Shown here: positions 45,370 to 58,599 of the stretch, piece by piece | How the letters are laid out: the number at the start of each line of letters is the position of its first letter | Position numbering within the stretch: the stretch's first letter is position 1 | NCBI GenBank assembly: GCA_949130495.1 | Contig: OX422211.1 | Location: 533,358,017-533,422,016 of the forward strand | DNA length: 64,000 bases | Reading direction: 5' to 3' | From: Sambucus nigra | Taxonomy: Eukaryota > Streptophyta > Magnoliopsida > Dipsacales > Adoxaceae | The notes under the pieces: generated by a model | What the model was told of the DNA's origin: nothing | The model's database searches: none | The model's input: only the letters and a program-made list of their open reading frames with translations | Made by a program: the position numbers and the translations under genes

Positions 45370-47160
45370 CTAAAGGACTTTCGTATAGGTGGTAATTTTC
45401 TTTACGGCATCGAGGAAAGGTAAATTTAGCTTTACTTGCTTAAGACATCTAGCACATCGTCCCGGGAGGATCCTTTTTGAGGTGGAGCTAACAATTAAGG
45501 GAAAAGCGCAGTAGTGGGTGGCTTCATTACGACTCGGGCCCACTAGTGTTGTCTCCATTGTCACTTTCATTAAAGGGGGCATCTTCGGCCTCCTTTGTGC
45601 CGGGCAAAACCTTATATGGGGGAGGTGATAAATCAATAACTCTCTCACTTATTAAAGTGGTGACTGCGTGGCATTGATCTTTATGATCGTTGGATGTAGA
45701 GATAACATTAGGTTGACCTTGGGGAGGTCTTTGGCCTTGGACTGGAAACTTACCCTTCTCTTGGATACTCAAAGATGATTGCAACTTTTAAATGTTCGCA
45801 TTTATCTTGAAAAATATTCTGGTATTTTGAGCATTGGTTGATTGTTGGGCTTGTATGAACTAATTTATCGCATCCTTAAAATTTTGCCTCGATGGGGTGA
45901 TATACGACGCGAAAGGTGATGCTTGCATATGTGGAGCTTACTGAAAGTGCGGCGGCGGTGGTGGAGGAGGGTCAACGTGTGAATTAGGAATCACCGTGGA
46001 GATTTGTTGCCTATAACTAAACCCAGGATGGTTCCTCCAAGAAGGGTTATAAGAATTCCCGTGAGGGGCATTGAAATTTCCCATAAATCCTCCAACTTCT
46101 TCCACTTGCTCTTGGAGCATGACTTTGTAATCGGGTATCATCAGACATTCATTTGTTGAATGTTCCGTCTCACAAATAGCACACCCTCTCCCTCTCATTA
46201 CTCGATTGGATTCGGGTATCTCTCCTACCCATAAGTCAACCACGTTATCCATTTTTTAGCAAGTTAGTTAATCTGAAGTTGCACCTCGACTTATTTTTCC
46301 AAATGATAAAGTTCGAACACAGAAGGAGATGTGGGAATTTGTCAAGTTCGGGTTTGGGCATTAGGATCGAATGTGTCCCACGCTTGGGTAGTCTCGGAGA
46401 CATACCTAAGGTGGGCCTCTGCATCATTAGGATCGGATGTGTCCCACACTTGGGTAGTCTCGTTTAACCCAAAAAACAATTCCCTTGCACATGGTCTCAA
46501 CGGGTTATTTAGAAGCGATGTTTAGCCCTTGGTGGAAGAAAGATATGAGACGATACTTCTCAAAACCAGTCAAGTGTTAACTACCTATTGAAAACGCTCC
46601 CAACATCGATCAAATGGCTCCTTTTTTGTTGTTTAAATGTTTGAATTTGAGCTTTAATGGAGTTCTTTCGATGTTGGGGGAAGAATTTCAGAAAAAACTT
46701 AGATTGCATATATCTCCATGATCCAATTGAGTTCAGTGATAAAGACCATTGCCAGGTATTAGATTTATCCTTTAAAGAAAGAGGAAATTTTTTTAGGCAA
46801 ATGACGTATTAAGTGCAAGTTTGATCGCTAAACGTGTTGTACTCCTCTTCGAACTCATAGATGTGGTGGTAAGGATTTTCCGAATCCAAGCCGTTAAAGG
46901 TGGGAAGAATCTGGATCATCCCATTGTGAAAGTGGAATTACCCACACTGTAGAGAATTAGAATACATCCAGGAGTGACAGTTCGCTTGGGATATAGGAGC
47001 TCTCTCATGGGACGATATGGCATCTCACCCTCACCCGTACCAAAACTAGCGTTATCCGACATGGCTCACTCTCCAAATGACTCGAATTCGTCACTCGATG
47101 CCCTAAAAGTGAAACTCCTGATGGAGTTGGGTGGTGTAGGAGGTGGAACCCAAAACTAAG
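45370..47160 (-). pseudogene. Athila gag
   Basis: The zinc knuckle at about 46150-46190 reads CAICETEHSTNEC (CX2CX3HX4C), followed by NAPHGNSYNPSWRNHPGFSY, the typical Athila linker. The capsid core at 46500-46950 is read only through stops. An in-frame 66-bp tandem duplication (46359-46424 and 46425-46470) lies just upstream of the knuckle. The N-terminus near 47060 encodes an MSDNASFGTG-like start on the minus strand. Confidence 0.8.
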
Positions 47161-47396
47161 GAGCGTTAGGAGTGTGGGGACTATCAGGGTTGTACTCTAC
47201 TATAAGATTCTCGTGAATGCGGGTAGGAGTGGATTGAGGATTTTGTATGAAAGGACTTGAGAGATGCTATATATTTTTTTTACTTTTTACTTTTCTGAAT
47301 TTTTTTGGATTTTGGATTTTTTGATTTCTTTTTGGCCTTTTAATAATTAAAGTCAAAATTTTTAATTAAATCAACCTAACCTAAAAGTTTACCTAC

Positions 47397-47415
47397 TCCT
47401 CGAAAATGGAGCCAA
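47397..47415 (-). other. Athila primer-binding site
   Basis: On the minus strand TGGCTCCATTTTCGAGGA follows the LTR by a few bases. It is a mutated form of the TGGCGCCGTTGCCGGGGA site usual in this lineage. Confidence 0.6.
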
Positions 47416-47419
47416 AAAC

Positions 47420-48958
47420 TTGACACCCCTTTAAAAGTGTTTCTAGTGCGAGTCTATTGACTCAAGTGTAAGTTTGTCGCTCAAGTATAAATTCAGTAAG
47501 AACGGGTATCGAACTCAGGGAATAGGATGAATGCTTGTGATGGCGAATAGGATAACCAATTAACCCTACGAATGACTCAGAGTGAGAAAGAAAAAGATGA
47601 TTTTTTTGTGACTTTATCTATCAACTAACACAGTTTAAATTAAAGAAATAACTAAAGTACATGTGAAAGAAGAACTTAATAAAACTTTAAATATATATGA
47701 AAAAATAGAGTCATGATACACTCCCCCAAACCGTTGGTAATTGCATAGAACATAAAAGCTTTAAAAATCTAATTCTCCATTCTAAGAGACATCAAATACT
47801 TTCCAAGCATTCTATTTATGAGGACTTTACTCGCACAGTATCAAATCAAAAATTGTATTTGACTAGGATGAGAAATTATCAAGAAGCCAGTTGCACCCTT
47901 AAACATTACGGTCACTTAGGGCAAACATAATTAAAAGACCTACAACCTTTATCTCGATAAAGTTCAAACATTTTAATGAAGGATTAATTTTTATTCACTT
48001 TTAAATCCATATGTATTACCTAGGTTGGGTTCATGTACCCCAACCCTTTAGAAATCCGGCCTGACATTGTAAAACTACAACTAATCATGATAATTACGTT
48101 GCATGAAATCATTCTTACATGAAAATTTAAATCACACATGTAAAAGAGACTTCTAACTAAGAAATAATGAATCATAAGACAAAACGATGAGAGAAATTGA
48201 AAGCAATAAATAAACTATACTTGTATTGAAGAAAAACCCTTGAATTCGATGTAAAAAATGAACAATTGATGAAGAAGATTGATCCTAGGGTCAAAACCAT
48301 GTAAAAACTAACTCTATAATGTCTGGTGTTACAATAGAATATATCTCTCATGTTTTGTAAAGTGTTTGCACCATGCACAACTCTAATTTTAAGAAATAAA
48401 AATTCAAAATTCGTCACGCCGAACCGGTTAAGAAATTTCCTTTTGTACTAGGCGAACTGATTCGCTGATTCCAGTCTGATGAACCGATTTTGAGTGTTGA
48501 TCATCGATTCGATTTTCCTTTTCCGGTGAGGGGAGCTGATTCTGTTACACTTATATCGGTTCAGTTCTCTGTATTTTTTCTTCCTTTTGTCTTTGATTTC
48601 TTCTTAACTTTGAAGCTTCATAACTTTGCAATCGGGACTTGGATTTGGATGTCATTTCTTCCCATGATCTTGTGGACTCAGGGTGTTCAATTTATTTTTC
48701 GGTTTTGCAATCGAACTCTGAATGTAAAATTACTCTTTTATCCTTGAATTTTCTTCTTTTCTTTCTTTCTTGATTTTTGATTTTTCTCTTTTCTTCACTT
48801 GCACAAAATACCTGCAAAATGTAGAAGAAGTACACAAAACTCGATGCACTAGATAGACGATGTCAATAGTAAGGATATGAGATAATCAACTCAAATTTCA
48901 CCACAGTGGGTAATAAAAGCCTCTTAATTATGGGGATAAATATGAAAAATTTATGCCT
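47420..48958 (-). repeat. Athila 5' LTR, truncated
   Basis: The PBS-side end is TGACACCCC at 47420. It aligns to 33500-35060 until GCCTAG at 48958, where homology stops and a different sequence begins. The U3 part is therefore missing. Divergence from the 3' LTR is high by eye, so this is an old insertion. Confidence 0.75.
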
Positions 48959-49440
48959 AGTTAGGTACCGCTTGGATAAGGAAGAGAATATCGCCTTTTT
49001 GTTTGATGTTTTACAATGTATTATTCATTGTGAGTTTTTGGTTCCACCATAAGTGAACCAAAGATAGTGAAGTTCTCGAGTACCCCCTAGAGATTCTATG
49101 TAGGCAGGGCCAAACCACTGTAAAACCTTGATTTGCAAAGTTCCTTTAAACCCTTTTTCCTCGCTTACTATATTTATATTCATGCTTTACTTTAACATGC
49201 TTAGTACTTATATTGTTTGAATGTGAGTGAATATGAATGGTAATGTGTGTGGATGCAAGATAACAATAGAAACGTTAATTTGTCAACAAACTAATAAATT
49301 ATTTTTACTAAAATGACAATGAAAAGAAAGAAAGAAAAGGTAATTCATGAAAAGTTAAATAAATGTCATAATACCAATTCACCCCCTCTTGGTATTATTC
49401 TAGTCTAATGCTCTATATATTATTTGTTCTCTATTTATTT
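48959..49440 (+). repeat. Possible Ty1/copia LTR remnant
   Basis: GTAGGCAGGGCCAAACCACTG followed later by CCAATTCACCCCCTCTTGG is the style of many copia LTR R-U5 regions. No PBS, partner LTR or protein confirms it. It truncates the Athila 5' LTR. Confidence 0.3.
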
Positions 49441-51855
49441 CAAATCACTTTTAAAAAGTGTGAAAATTATCTCTCTAGGATTCCTTTGAAGTGCTTGAAG
49501 TTATTCTTAGTGTTCATCGTTTCCACCTCCATCTCTGATAATATTTTCCTCCTTTAGATCTTTTTCCAGAACCTATTAGTTATTCACAACAGTTATTCTC
49601 ATGTGGTTAAAATCATAAGTTGTGATTAGATATTTGTTATCCTAGTTCTTGCATAAGTTCATGAACTTTGCCTCTTTTTTATCTTTAATGTTGCTATACA
49701 TTATACACTCGAGAGTTTGTGAATGCCCAATCCCTTTGAAGATTTATTTAGTGAATTTAGCAGATACTTATCCAAGGAAGCCCTTTAAATAGAAAGAAAG
49801 GTAAGAAGTTATTACAAATTAAACCGTTGTTAGTTGTTTACCCTCAAACTCCTTGCATTGATGATCCATCTTATCCACATAACCTAAAAGATGATGAAAT
49901 CCCTTTTAGGTTTTAGCTGACCATGTCTTGTCACCCAAGTGACATATCAATCACTAGAAATAACATGAGTTCCGAGAAAGACTCCTTTTTCCACCATCAT
50001 GGATAATCTACCATGGTGATAACTTATTTCTTATAACTAGGGTTGATGTCTTAGCGTCATCTTCCTCTTTCACTTCTACCTCTCGATTATCCCTATATTC
50101 TAACCTATTAGTTCTTTTGAGAGAAAATTTGATTCCCAATAGGCTATAGACCTTGTTGAAGATGATGGGTATGATGATAAGTTACAACAAACCCCTTTTA
50201 TTAAGTTAGAAACAAGATTTTTCCCTCTAAACTACAACATTACTGAGGCTTCTCTAGAGGATGATTAGGTTTATGAGATATATTTTTCCCAAAACAACCT
50301 TTAGAAAGTACCACCAATAAGTATAAGGCTTATAGGATTCAATATTTTCATGGAATAAGAACGTATATGACTATTAGGGATCCTTAGGCCGAGGAAATAA
50401 ATTTTGATATAAAAAAAATATATTGATGGAATTAGTTGTATGATGTTATCTTTCAGCTAGGGTTTATGTTTCCCTTTTATCCCAGCATATGAAATATACT
50501 TTCCAAGATATGTGTTTTCCCTTCTCGGTTGGATTTAAATTCTTGGAGGATCATCCTTAGCTCTATTATAGCTTGGAGGTCCATCCACTCTAAAAACATA
50601 ACTGGCGTGATCTTGTGTATACTGTAGTTAAAACCAAGAACTTCCCTCCTTATTATTACTTAAGCCCTGGTAACCCGAAGTGTAAACTGGTGAGGTTATT
50701 TCAAACTTTTAATCACCATTAGAAGACAAGTTATCAATTCATTAGTAGAGATTAGGAGTTCTTAGAGGAATATGAGTAAGAAGGATCTTTTATAACCCCT
50801 CGTTTATGGGGGGAACCTCCTCATAACAGTATTAATGTTTCTTATTTTCTTTTATGGAAAATGGCTTGTGATTTTAATTGCCGATGCTAACTTCTAATTA
50901 TTTTACTTTTTTCATATCGGGTTATATATGCAACAAATGAATGATATTATCAAATGAGGAATAAATACCTTTGAGAAAATATCCCCACTTTTCAATCTTG
51001 AAGTGATTATAATAATACCTGAACCTCAGGCTCTCAAAGAACTTAATAATTTATTGCCCCACATCTTATCTATTTTTATGCCTTAGTATATTATTTGTCT
51101 AAATACAACATGTGTTTTTTGGAGATTGTCCAAAAGATATTTCTGATTAACGGTGGGACATGTTGATCCTTAAGATCGTAAGGAACCATGAGGTCGAGTT
51201 ATGAGGTAAGTTAGGTGAGCAAACCTAGAATTCCAAGAAGAAGAGAAAAGAACTGAATGCTTGACGCCACTCTGAGCCCTACTAGGTGGGTGATGGTTGT
51301 GAATACTACTTTTGCAATGGAACTTTACCAGTCCTTGCAATCTCACCCTAAGACTTTGTATTCCAATTCTATAAGAGCCAATAGTTCCTCATTAATGGTA
51401 TTGCTCAGTGCCAGAAGAGATACTTTGGAAACACGGAGAGGGGCGAGGAAGTTAATCTCACCAATAACAAAGTATTCCAAGTTCATACCCTTTCTATGTC
51501 CTGACCTTTCATAACATTTTTGAAGTTAGGTTCGGCTTTTTAACATGTTGTATTCTTTTTTTGTAAGGTATAATGTTGATTGTTGGTCTCCAGGAATTGA
51601 GGATAAGGAAAAATGAAGGTCTAATCAAGGTTTTCGATAATCATAAGGCCTAGGGTAGTGTGAAGGACAAGTTCGAGCCTATATAATGAAAGAAAAAAAG
51701 AGAGTTGGAAGTCCTAACAGTGGATGATAATGAAATAACAACCTCGAAGAAAGAAAGGGATGACCATGCCTAAGCCCTTAAGTCAATCGAGTCTTCTCAC
51801 AAGAATAAAGCCAACGAAGTTGCTGTGGCTATCGTAAAATAAGCAAATGTGGAGT
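49441..51855. other. Unidentified 2.4-kb region
   Basis: I cannot identify this stretch. Codon-like runs are seen on the plus strand near 50430-50720, for example KYTFQDMCFPFSVGFKFLED and VKTKNFPPYYYLSPGN with stops between, and an 85-codon frame lies at 51257-51514. It may be a decayed gag-like or transposon protein. No domain is recognised and no terminal repeat is seen. Confidence 0.3.
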
Positions 51856-51860
51856 CAGTG

Positions 51861-54720
51861 TGTAACAACACACCCTTAATTAGCCCTTGGTATCTTAAGT
51901 TGACAAAATTTTAAATAAACCCCCTAAACTTTTACCAAATTATCAAAATGCCCCTTAAAGAAGAATTGTGATACCTTACGAATTCCTACACCAATTTAAT
52001 CCCAGCTTTCACTCAAAGTTTTACCTAAGGACATATATTTTATAGGAATTTCATACCGAAGTTCACCAAGTTTGTATAATTTCACAAAAGCCCCTAAGAT
52101 ATTTTAAAATAACCAAAAAGCCCTAAAGCCTATATGAAAAAAATCCAAGGACCCAAACATAAACGAAAACTTCTTTACCCTACACCCCCTGGTGACATGG
52201 CACCGACTGGATAGACAGCATAGCTTGTACCATATGGGTAACCTAAGGTACCCATTTTACCTCACATAAAACAATAATGGAAACTTATGCAATTTAGCCC
52301 CATCTCCACCTCCAAAACCACAAATCAACTCCCCTCTTCGAACCCAATAAATACCCTCTCTTACCTTAGTAGAAAACCATCCTAATTGAGAGAAAAATCA
52401 AATTAAAAATTTGAGAGTTTTTACATTTATGTAATTTTAGGCAATGATGCTTGTTTCTTGAATGTTTTTATGCTTTTGCATATATACAGAGTAAAATTAT
52501 GTGCTTTCATGTAAAAGTTAACATGTATATGCATTGAAATGGCTCAAAAACCATAAAACTCCATTACAGCTTGAGCTTCAATGGTAGATTCTTCTTCCTT
52601 GACTTTGAACCAGTTTCAAAGTGAGGTAAGTTGAGCTTAGGTTCTCAGGAACCTAGGTGTAACGTTTAATTGAACAAAAAATGGCTTTTGATACCTCAAA
52701 TCCAGGTTGAAGTTTTCGGCCCTGAAAATTTTAGAAAGCAATTCAAAAGTTTTACTCCACCAAAATCCCTCAAACCAAGTTAATTCTTCCCCATTTTTTA
52801 TATAGAACGAAACCTTTATGATGCCGGAATGAAAATTATAACTTTCAATTACTCCTCTTTGGTCAAAATTTCACCATTTTTACAAAAATTTAATAGCTCG
52901 ATTTAGTCCAACAAGATTCTTAAACCCAATATAGTTAGATTCCTCTTCAAAAATTAGGTAACTTTGATTCAGGGATCAACTTAAAAGGAGTCTTAAAATA
53001 TTTTGAATTTAAGGTCAAAGTTTTAAAACCCTAAAGTCAAATTGTCAAAAGGTTGAAGGTGAGTGGATTACATGTGCGCGAGTGAAAGTTAAAACAGGCG
53101 CGTAAGGAATTTGAATAAGCACGTTATGGCGCGTCTCTAGTAAAAAATATCTAATTTGTTTTCAACATTTTTATTTTTTTCTTCTTAACAAAATGGTATA
53201 TTTCGTCACCATGTTGTGATTCCAGGAAAGCGTTTTCTCAAGAAAACCAATTTTAGGTTTAGAAATTAAGTTTTATGTTTACACATAACCCCCTGTCAAC
53301 TTTTTCAAGTATTTTAGAACCTCGCCAAGATTTTTCTATAATTACTTAAGGACAAATATAGCTACTTTGTCTTCTATCACTAATTCCAAATCTCAACATA
53401 TCAGTTTTAAAAGTTATACTTTATACCCTCTTAGTTAATTTTACACTAAAAATTCATTTGATATAACATCCTAGTGCATCGCATAAGCATTTTTTTGGAC
53501 CTATATGACCTACTTATATTCTTTATGGTTTCAGACTACCCAGTCTACCTAGAAATTTAGCCACACAAAACACCAAAATTCGTAAAACTCTAATTAGGTG
53601 ATTTTAATTTCAATATTATACAACTTGACCTTATTTCTTTTAAATATTGATTGTCATATCACTATGCGATCATTTTAAACTCCTATTTCAAATACAAACT
53701 CCTTTGTGTAGTTCAATTTTATACCTTATATTGATTCTCTCGATATTGCCATTATTCTCGAAACCGATAAACCATTACACCTGAACCACTAAAGCTATTT
53801 GGTCTCAATTATCGTATTACTCTGCAACCTGCTATGAATAATTGCATATAACTCCCCAATTTATCGCCCTTATAAGTGAAACCCCAAGTAGCATACCTTA
53901 CGATTCAGGGATAAGACATTAGTATACTACGATGATTCTAATTGACCTGTAGGACTCAGATGTTGAGTGCCTAGTTTTTATTTTCTACATGCATATTAAT
54001 TCCACTCTAGATAAGTGTGTCGAGCAATATTTTATTATTCTTTGATTGCTAGAATTGCCTATCCAAGTGTATTTTATGCCTTGGGTGATATTATAATAGT
54101 ATGTCAGCACTATCGAAGTCCTATAATCGATAATTTATAGGTTATTGTGTTATAATCTCAACTCTTATCAAAGTAAATTGATACTTAGTTTATCCAGTTT
54201 CATTTACCATATTATTCATTTACATATCATTAGACTTCAATATACCCCTGATAGTTCTATGATATTACTTTTTGTCTCAACAGGTATAATCTCAATATCT
54301 CATTCCGCTAATTTAAGGCACTATATCATCTTTCATATCTTATACAGATGTAAAAATTATGTACTTGGCATGTCTGCTTAATTCTTTTTATTCCAGATGG
54401 ATGATGAAACTGAGGAAGACAAGTTACCTCCCGCGCACCTGAACTTTTATTATATCCCCCGCCCAAAAATATTCCACGTTGGAATATCTACATCGCAACT
54501 CATCAGCTCTTATGAATCCCATGTGTTTCTACAAAGTCTTATATTATGTATGGCATGAATGAATAATATTGTACTTTCTTTTATTTTCAGACTCCGATAT
54601 GTAATAGGATGTTATGCATCCCCATAATAAAATCCTTTTTATTTCCGTTGCACAAAAATTATTATTGTGTTTAATCTTATTCTTATTTACCATTAAAACA
54701 TAAAATTCGCAAATGCGATA
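51861..54720 (+). repeat. 5' LTR of the chromovirus
   Basis: This 2860-bp LTR starts TGTAACAACACACC and ends AAATGCGATA. It is non-coding, with TATAAATA-like sequence near 52350 (CCAATAAATACC). Short frames within it are chance. Confidence 0.9.
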
Positions 54721-54723
54721 GCA

Positions 54724-54735
54724 TGACATCAGAGA
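54724..54735 (+). other. Chromovirus primer-binding site, mutated
   Basis: TGACATCAGAGA lies three bases after the LTR. It matches the initiator tRNA-Met site TGGTATCAGAGC at nine of twelve positions. Confidence 0.6.
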
Positions 54736-55569
54736 TTAACCGAGTTTTATGCCTATACGGAACCGGATAGAAGGATCTTTCGCCTACAACTTATACGATT
54801 ATTATTAAATATTCCTTTATCATATTTTGTTTCTCATACTATTTTCTAATAATGAATGTCAGGGATGATATCTACCTCGATATTCTTAAGTTGACGCATG
54901 AGCACTTAGAATGAGCTATTAAGGAAGTCAGATATTCCAAGATTTTCCAAAATATCAATAACATCGATATCAACTGGGTGATTGCCACTCTAAATATCAA
55001 ACACAGTCTTTTCATTAGTCGTCTGATGGGAGAGGATCAAGCCACCAGATAATCTAAAAGGTTCTCAAAAGACCCTGAAGTTCTACAACAAGTGATCCAT
55101 CTTGCATGGGATGTAGTACCACCAAATGAAGTTACCATTACTCCTCTCGATTCACCGATAGATTATGGACCCTTTTCCTCTGTTACTACTATTTTTCACC
55201 CCAATAAATACAACTACTTCTCCCGATTCCTCAGATAATGATTCATATCCCTCTGAAGATTATGCCAACCTTAGATATGACCAAGTGGTTCCTCGAATGA
55301 CTTAAAATTATCACTAGAATATGGTTGTAATTAAATAAACTCTGAAGGTTTGAGTGTGCGAGTAGACGATAACCCATATTACCGGATGGCAATCGTAGCA
55401 TAAACTAATAATTCTTTTGTTCTTGTAAAATAGATCTAACGGCTATGTACTTTTCTTTTTCTTTTCACCATGTTAACTATGTATTTGAAAAACTAATGTG
55501 ATATAAAATGACAAGTTATTTGCAGTATGTTTACTTGTAATTTGTCCATAACAATATTGTTTATATAAG
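54736..55569 (+). other. Leader between PBS and gag
   Basis: No gene is recognised in this 830-bp leader. Stop-rich coding-like text near 55050-55320 could be an additional remnant. Confidence 0.35.
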
Positions 55570-56650
55570 ATGGTTACTACTCAAGCAACTACCAGTGGAA
55601 CTCAAGAATAACGTTCTATTCCATAAATAACTAATCCAACCACCTCCAATGAAGGAATCTTACACTGTCTCCAAAAGTTAACAATACTAACCGAGCGACA
55701 ACAAAATGTACCTCCACCCCCTGTGAATAATGAATTTCTAGAAGAGACTTGGAGAATGAATGCTCTTAAGTAATTTCTAAGACAAAAACCCCTATCATTC
55801 CTTATAAAGACTGGCGCGGTTGAAGCAGAAAAATGGATCCTCCAAACACTTAAAGTACTTGATGGAGTTGGAATTATCCCCGAACTTAGGGTAAAGTTAG
55901 TTTTAAATATTTTTGAAGCAGAAGAAGAATGCTGTTAGAAGCCCATCTTATGTTCCTGAAATGTGAATGCACTAACTTGAGAATAATTTGAAGAAATTTT
56001 CTTCAACAAGTACTTTTTAGAGACCGTAAGAGATCAAATTATTGTAGACTTTTAAAACCTAAAACAACAATAAATGACGGTGGTCCAGTATGAGGCTAAG
56101 TTTATCGAATTATCTCAATATGCCCAGGAATACATTGACTTGGAACCCAAAAACTACAAGCATTTTAAACGATCTATAAACCAAACCATAAAATCCTTCA
56201 TCATCACTTTGCAGGTTTGAGAGTTTAACCCAATAATTGAAATAACCTCTCTTATAGAGAAAAATCCCACAATTACTAACACTGCTCGAATTTCTAACAT
56301 TTCTAGAAATCTGTGTTATTAGGAACCCACCACATTAACAAAATCACCCTTACAACAAACCCAAGGATGGCTGAGAATTTAATCAAATACAACACAACAA
56401 CAAAATACCTTTGTACATTATCGTGAGTGCAATTAAGTAGGACACCTGACACCCAAATACCTAATTCTATAAATGACGCCTCCTTCTACCTCCCCTAATT
56501 TTGTGAAACCTCCTTTAAAAAATCCCACCAATAACCTTAACCGTCTATTGTAACCAAATCCCCATGAAAATAAATAGGAATCAGTTAATAAGAACCAAAG
56601 TCGTAATTCCTCCCTTCTCCCAGGGAAACAACAAAATCACCACGGTGTGG
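55570..56650 (+). pseudogene. Chromovirus gag
   Basis: The likely start is ATG 55570, reading MVTTQATTSGTQE before a stop. Recognisable capsid text follows: LTILTERQQNVPPPP, GAVEAEKWILQTLKVLDGVG and IPELRVKLVLNIFEAEEEC, then a Q/N-rich linker. The knuckle region near 56420 reads HYREC, a stop and VGHLTPKY, so the CX2CX4HX4C motif is degenerate. There are many stops. Confidence 0.75.
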
Positions 56651-56990
56651 TTGAACATAATCTCCTTTTATTATAATCTTTTAGCACATGTATTATTTGA
56701 TTCTGGATCCACACATTTTTTATTAGTTAGTCTTGCCTGACTAGGTTGAAACTATCTTGTAGTTCATTAGCTTATCCTTTTATTATACAAATGCCAATAG
56801 GAAAAATGGTTGTTACCAATAGGGTTTGTAAATGATATACCTTACTATTTTGGAGCCAGGACATTAACAATAGACTTAATTATCCTTGAATTGACAGAAT
56901 TCATTTTGATAATAAGAATGGAAGTTTTATTCCCCAAACTTTTCCCACATTGATTGTCTTACGAATACGGTAGCATTTAAACCATCCCAT
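56651..56990 (+). pseudogene. Chromovirus aspartic protease
   Basis: Around 56690-56940 the translation reads LFDSGSTHFLLVSLA, then IPYYFGARTLTIDLIILELT and ILIIRMEVLFPKLF. The retropepsin active site D-S-G is present. Stops between the blocks make it inactive. Confidence 0.75.
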
Positions 56991-58010
56991 CAAACTTTGT
57001 TTTGTTTCAAACAAAGAAATCCTCACCCACTTTTACTTTTTCGAATAAGTGAAAAGAAAAAATCTTCCCTCTCCAATATCTTAACCCAATATAAAGATGT
57101 GTTTCCTGAAGATTTTCCTGGATTACCTCCACCTATAGAGATTGAGTTTTCATCAACATGTTGTCAAATACTTCCCCTATTTCAATACCCCCTACCGTAT
57201 GGATACTTTAGAATTAAGAGAACTTCGAACAAAACTAGACAATCTATTCAGTAAAGTATTTATATGCCCCAACACATCTTTGTGGGGAGCTCCAGTTTTG
57301 TACTTATGAAAGAAAAATGGATCTTTTCGGTTACGTATTGATTACCGAAAGTTGAACCAAGTTACTATCAAGAATAAATACTTAGTGCCTAGGATAGGTG
57401 ATTTGTTTGACCAATTGCGAGGGACAAAGATATTCTCCAAAATTGATTTAATATCTGGTTATCACCAACTACATGTCAAGGAAGAAGATATATCCAAAAC
57501 CTCTTTTCGAACCCGTTGTGGCCATTTTGAATTTTTGGTCATATATTTTGGTTTAACTAAGGCCCATGTTGCTTTCTTGCATCTAATGTATAGAATATTT
57601 TGTTTAGTATGTGATCATCTTTATAGATCACATCTTAATTTATTCCAAGACCTGGGTAGAAGATTAAGAATATTTGTGTATAGTGCTGGAAACCCTTCGT
57701 AAACATCAGATATATGCAACGCAAAACAAATGTGATTTTATCATTAAAGAAATAAATTTTCTTGGACATGTAGTTGTGAAAGTAGGTATACAAGTAGATC
57801 TAACTAATATCATTTTAGTACTCGAATGGCCTCAACATACTACCAACACAGAACTATGAAGCTTTCGAGGTCTTGTTGGGTACTATCGATGTTTTGTGGA
57901 AGTATTTTTCCAAATTGCCCTACTATTAATGAATTTGACCAGAAAAGATGTCCAATTTGCATGGACCCTAGAATGTGAACAAGCCTTTTGCACTTTTGAA
58001 AGAAAAATTG
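56991..58010 (+). pseudogene. Chromovirus reverse transcriptase
   Basis: The frame 56997-57254 covers the pre-RT segment (YKDVFPEDFPGLPPPIEIEF). The palm at 57330-57640 reads [40 protein letters not shown] and [20 protein letters not shown]. The active-site line, in the next frame, reads [12 protein letters not shown], so the second aspartate of the F-x-D-D motif has become histidine. It continues with QNKCDFIIKEINFLGHVV (57720-57780). Confidence 0.9.
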
Positions 58011-58430
58011 AACGCTTCCCCCATTTTGACCATCCCATCTAGCAATAGCAGCTAAGATATTTATACCGACGCGTCACTGCAAGGACTCAGTTATATGTTG
58101 ATGAAATAATGCAAAGTGATCGAGTATGGATATTGATAACTAAAAATTCATGAACATAATAATCACGTACATGACTTGAAATTAGGTCTAGTAGTCTTTG
58201 CCTTAAAATTTTGGAAATGTTATTTGTATGGAGAAGCATTTCAAGTCATTTCTGATCCTAAGAGTCTGGAGTACATCTTTGTGAAAAAAGATCTTAATAT
58301 TAAACAAAGACACTGGATATAATTTTTAGAGGATTATAAATTTAACATACTCTACAATCCCGAGAAAGGTAATGTAACTGCCGATGCCTTAAGTCACAAA
58401 GCTCAAGGAAGACACCATAATATGTTTGTA
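58011..58430 (+). pseudogene. Chromovirus RNase H
   Basis: Blocks visible through stops are YTDASLQGLSYMLM, NNHVHDLKLGLVVFALKFWK, KSLEYIFVKKDLNIKQRHW and YNPEKGNVTADALSHKA, the expected order for the Ty3/gypsy RNase H and its C-terminal ADALSRK motif (here SHK). Confidence 0.85.
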
Positions 58431-58599
58431 TTTTTTAAACTATTGGAGAATTCAATCTACAAAGAGACTCCTCTATTATTCAGATTGTGTTACTAAACAT
58501 TGTTGCTCACTCCATTCTACGTAAGAAAATCAGGATCTCCAAGTTCAAGACGAATTTTTTCGTTCCTAAAAGTGGGTTAAAATTTATAACTTGAATCTA

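Larger units (their letters stand above)
33482..48958 (-). mobile_element. Athila-lineage Ty3/gypsy retrotransposon, nested and decayed
   Basis: On the minus strand the order is 5' LTR (47420-48958, truncated), PBS, gag with a CX2CX3HX4C knuckle, protease with DLG, RT/RNase H, integrase, a short downstream frame, PPT, and a 3' LTR (33482-41174) split by a CACTA element. The sequence of FMD-type RT, LVLNWDKFHFMV and the DLG protease is typical of Athila. All domains contain stops or frame changes, and two active-site residues are changed. Confidence 0.88.

Noticed and set aside
53041..53100. Possible gene start in the chromovirus LTR
   Set aside because: The same text recurs in the 3' LTR with frame-breaking changes, so it is LTR sequence.
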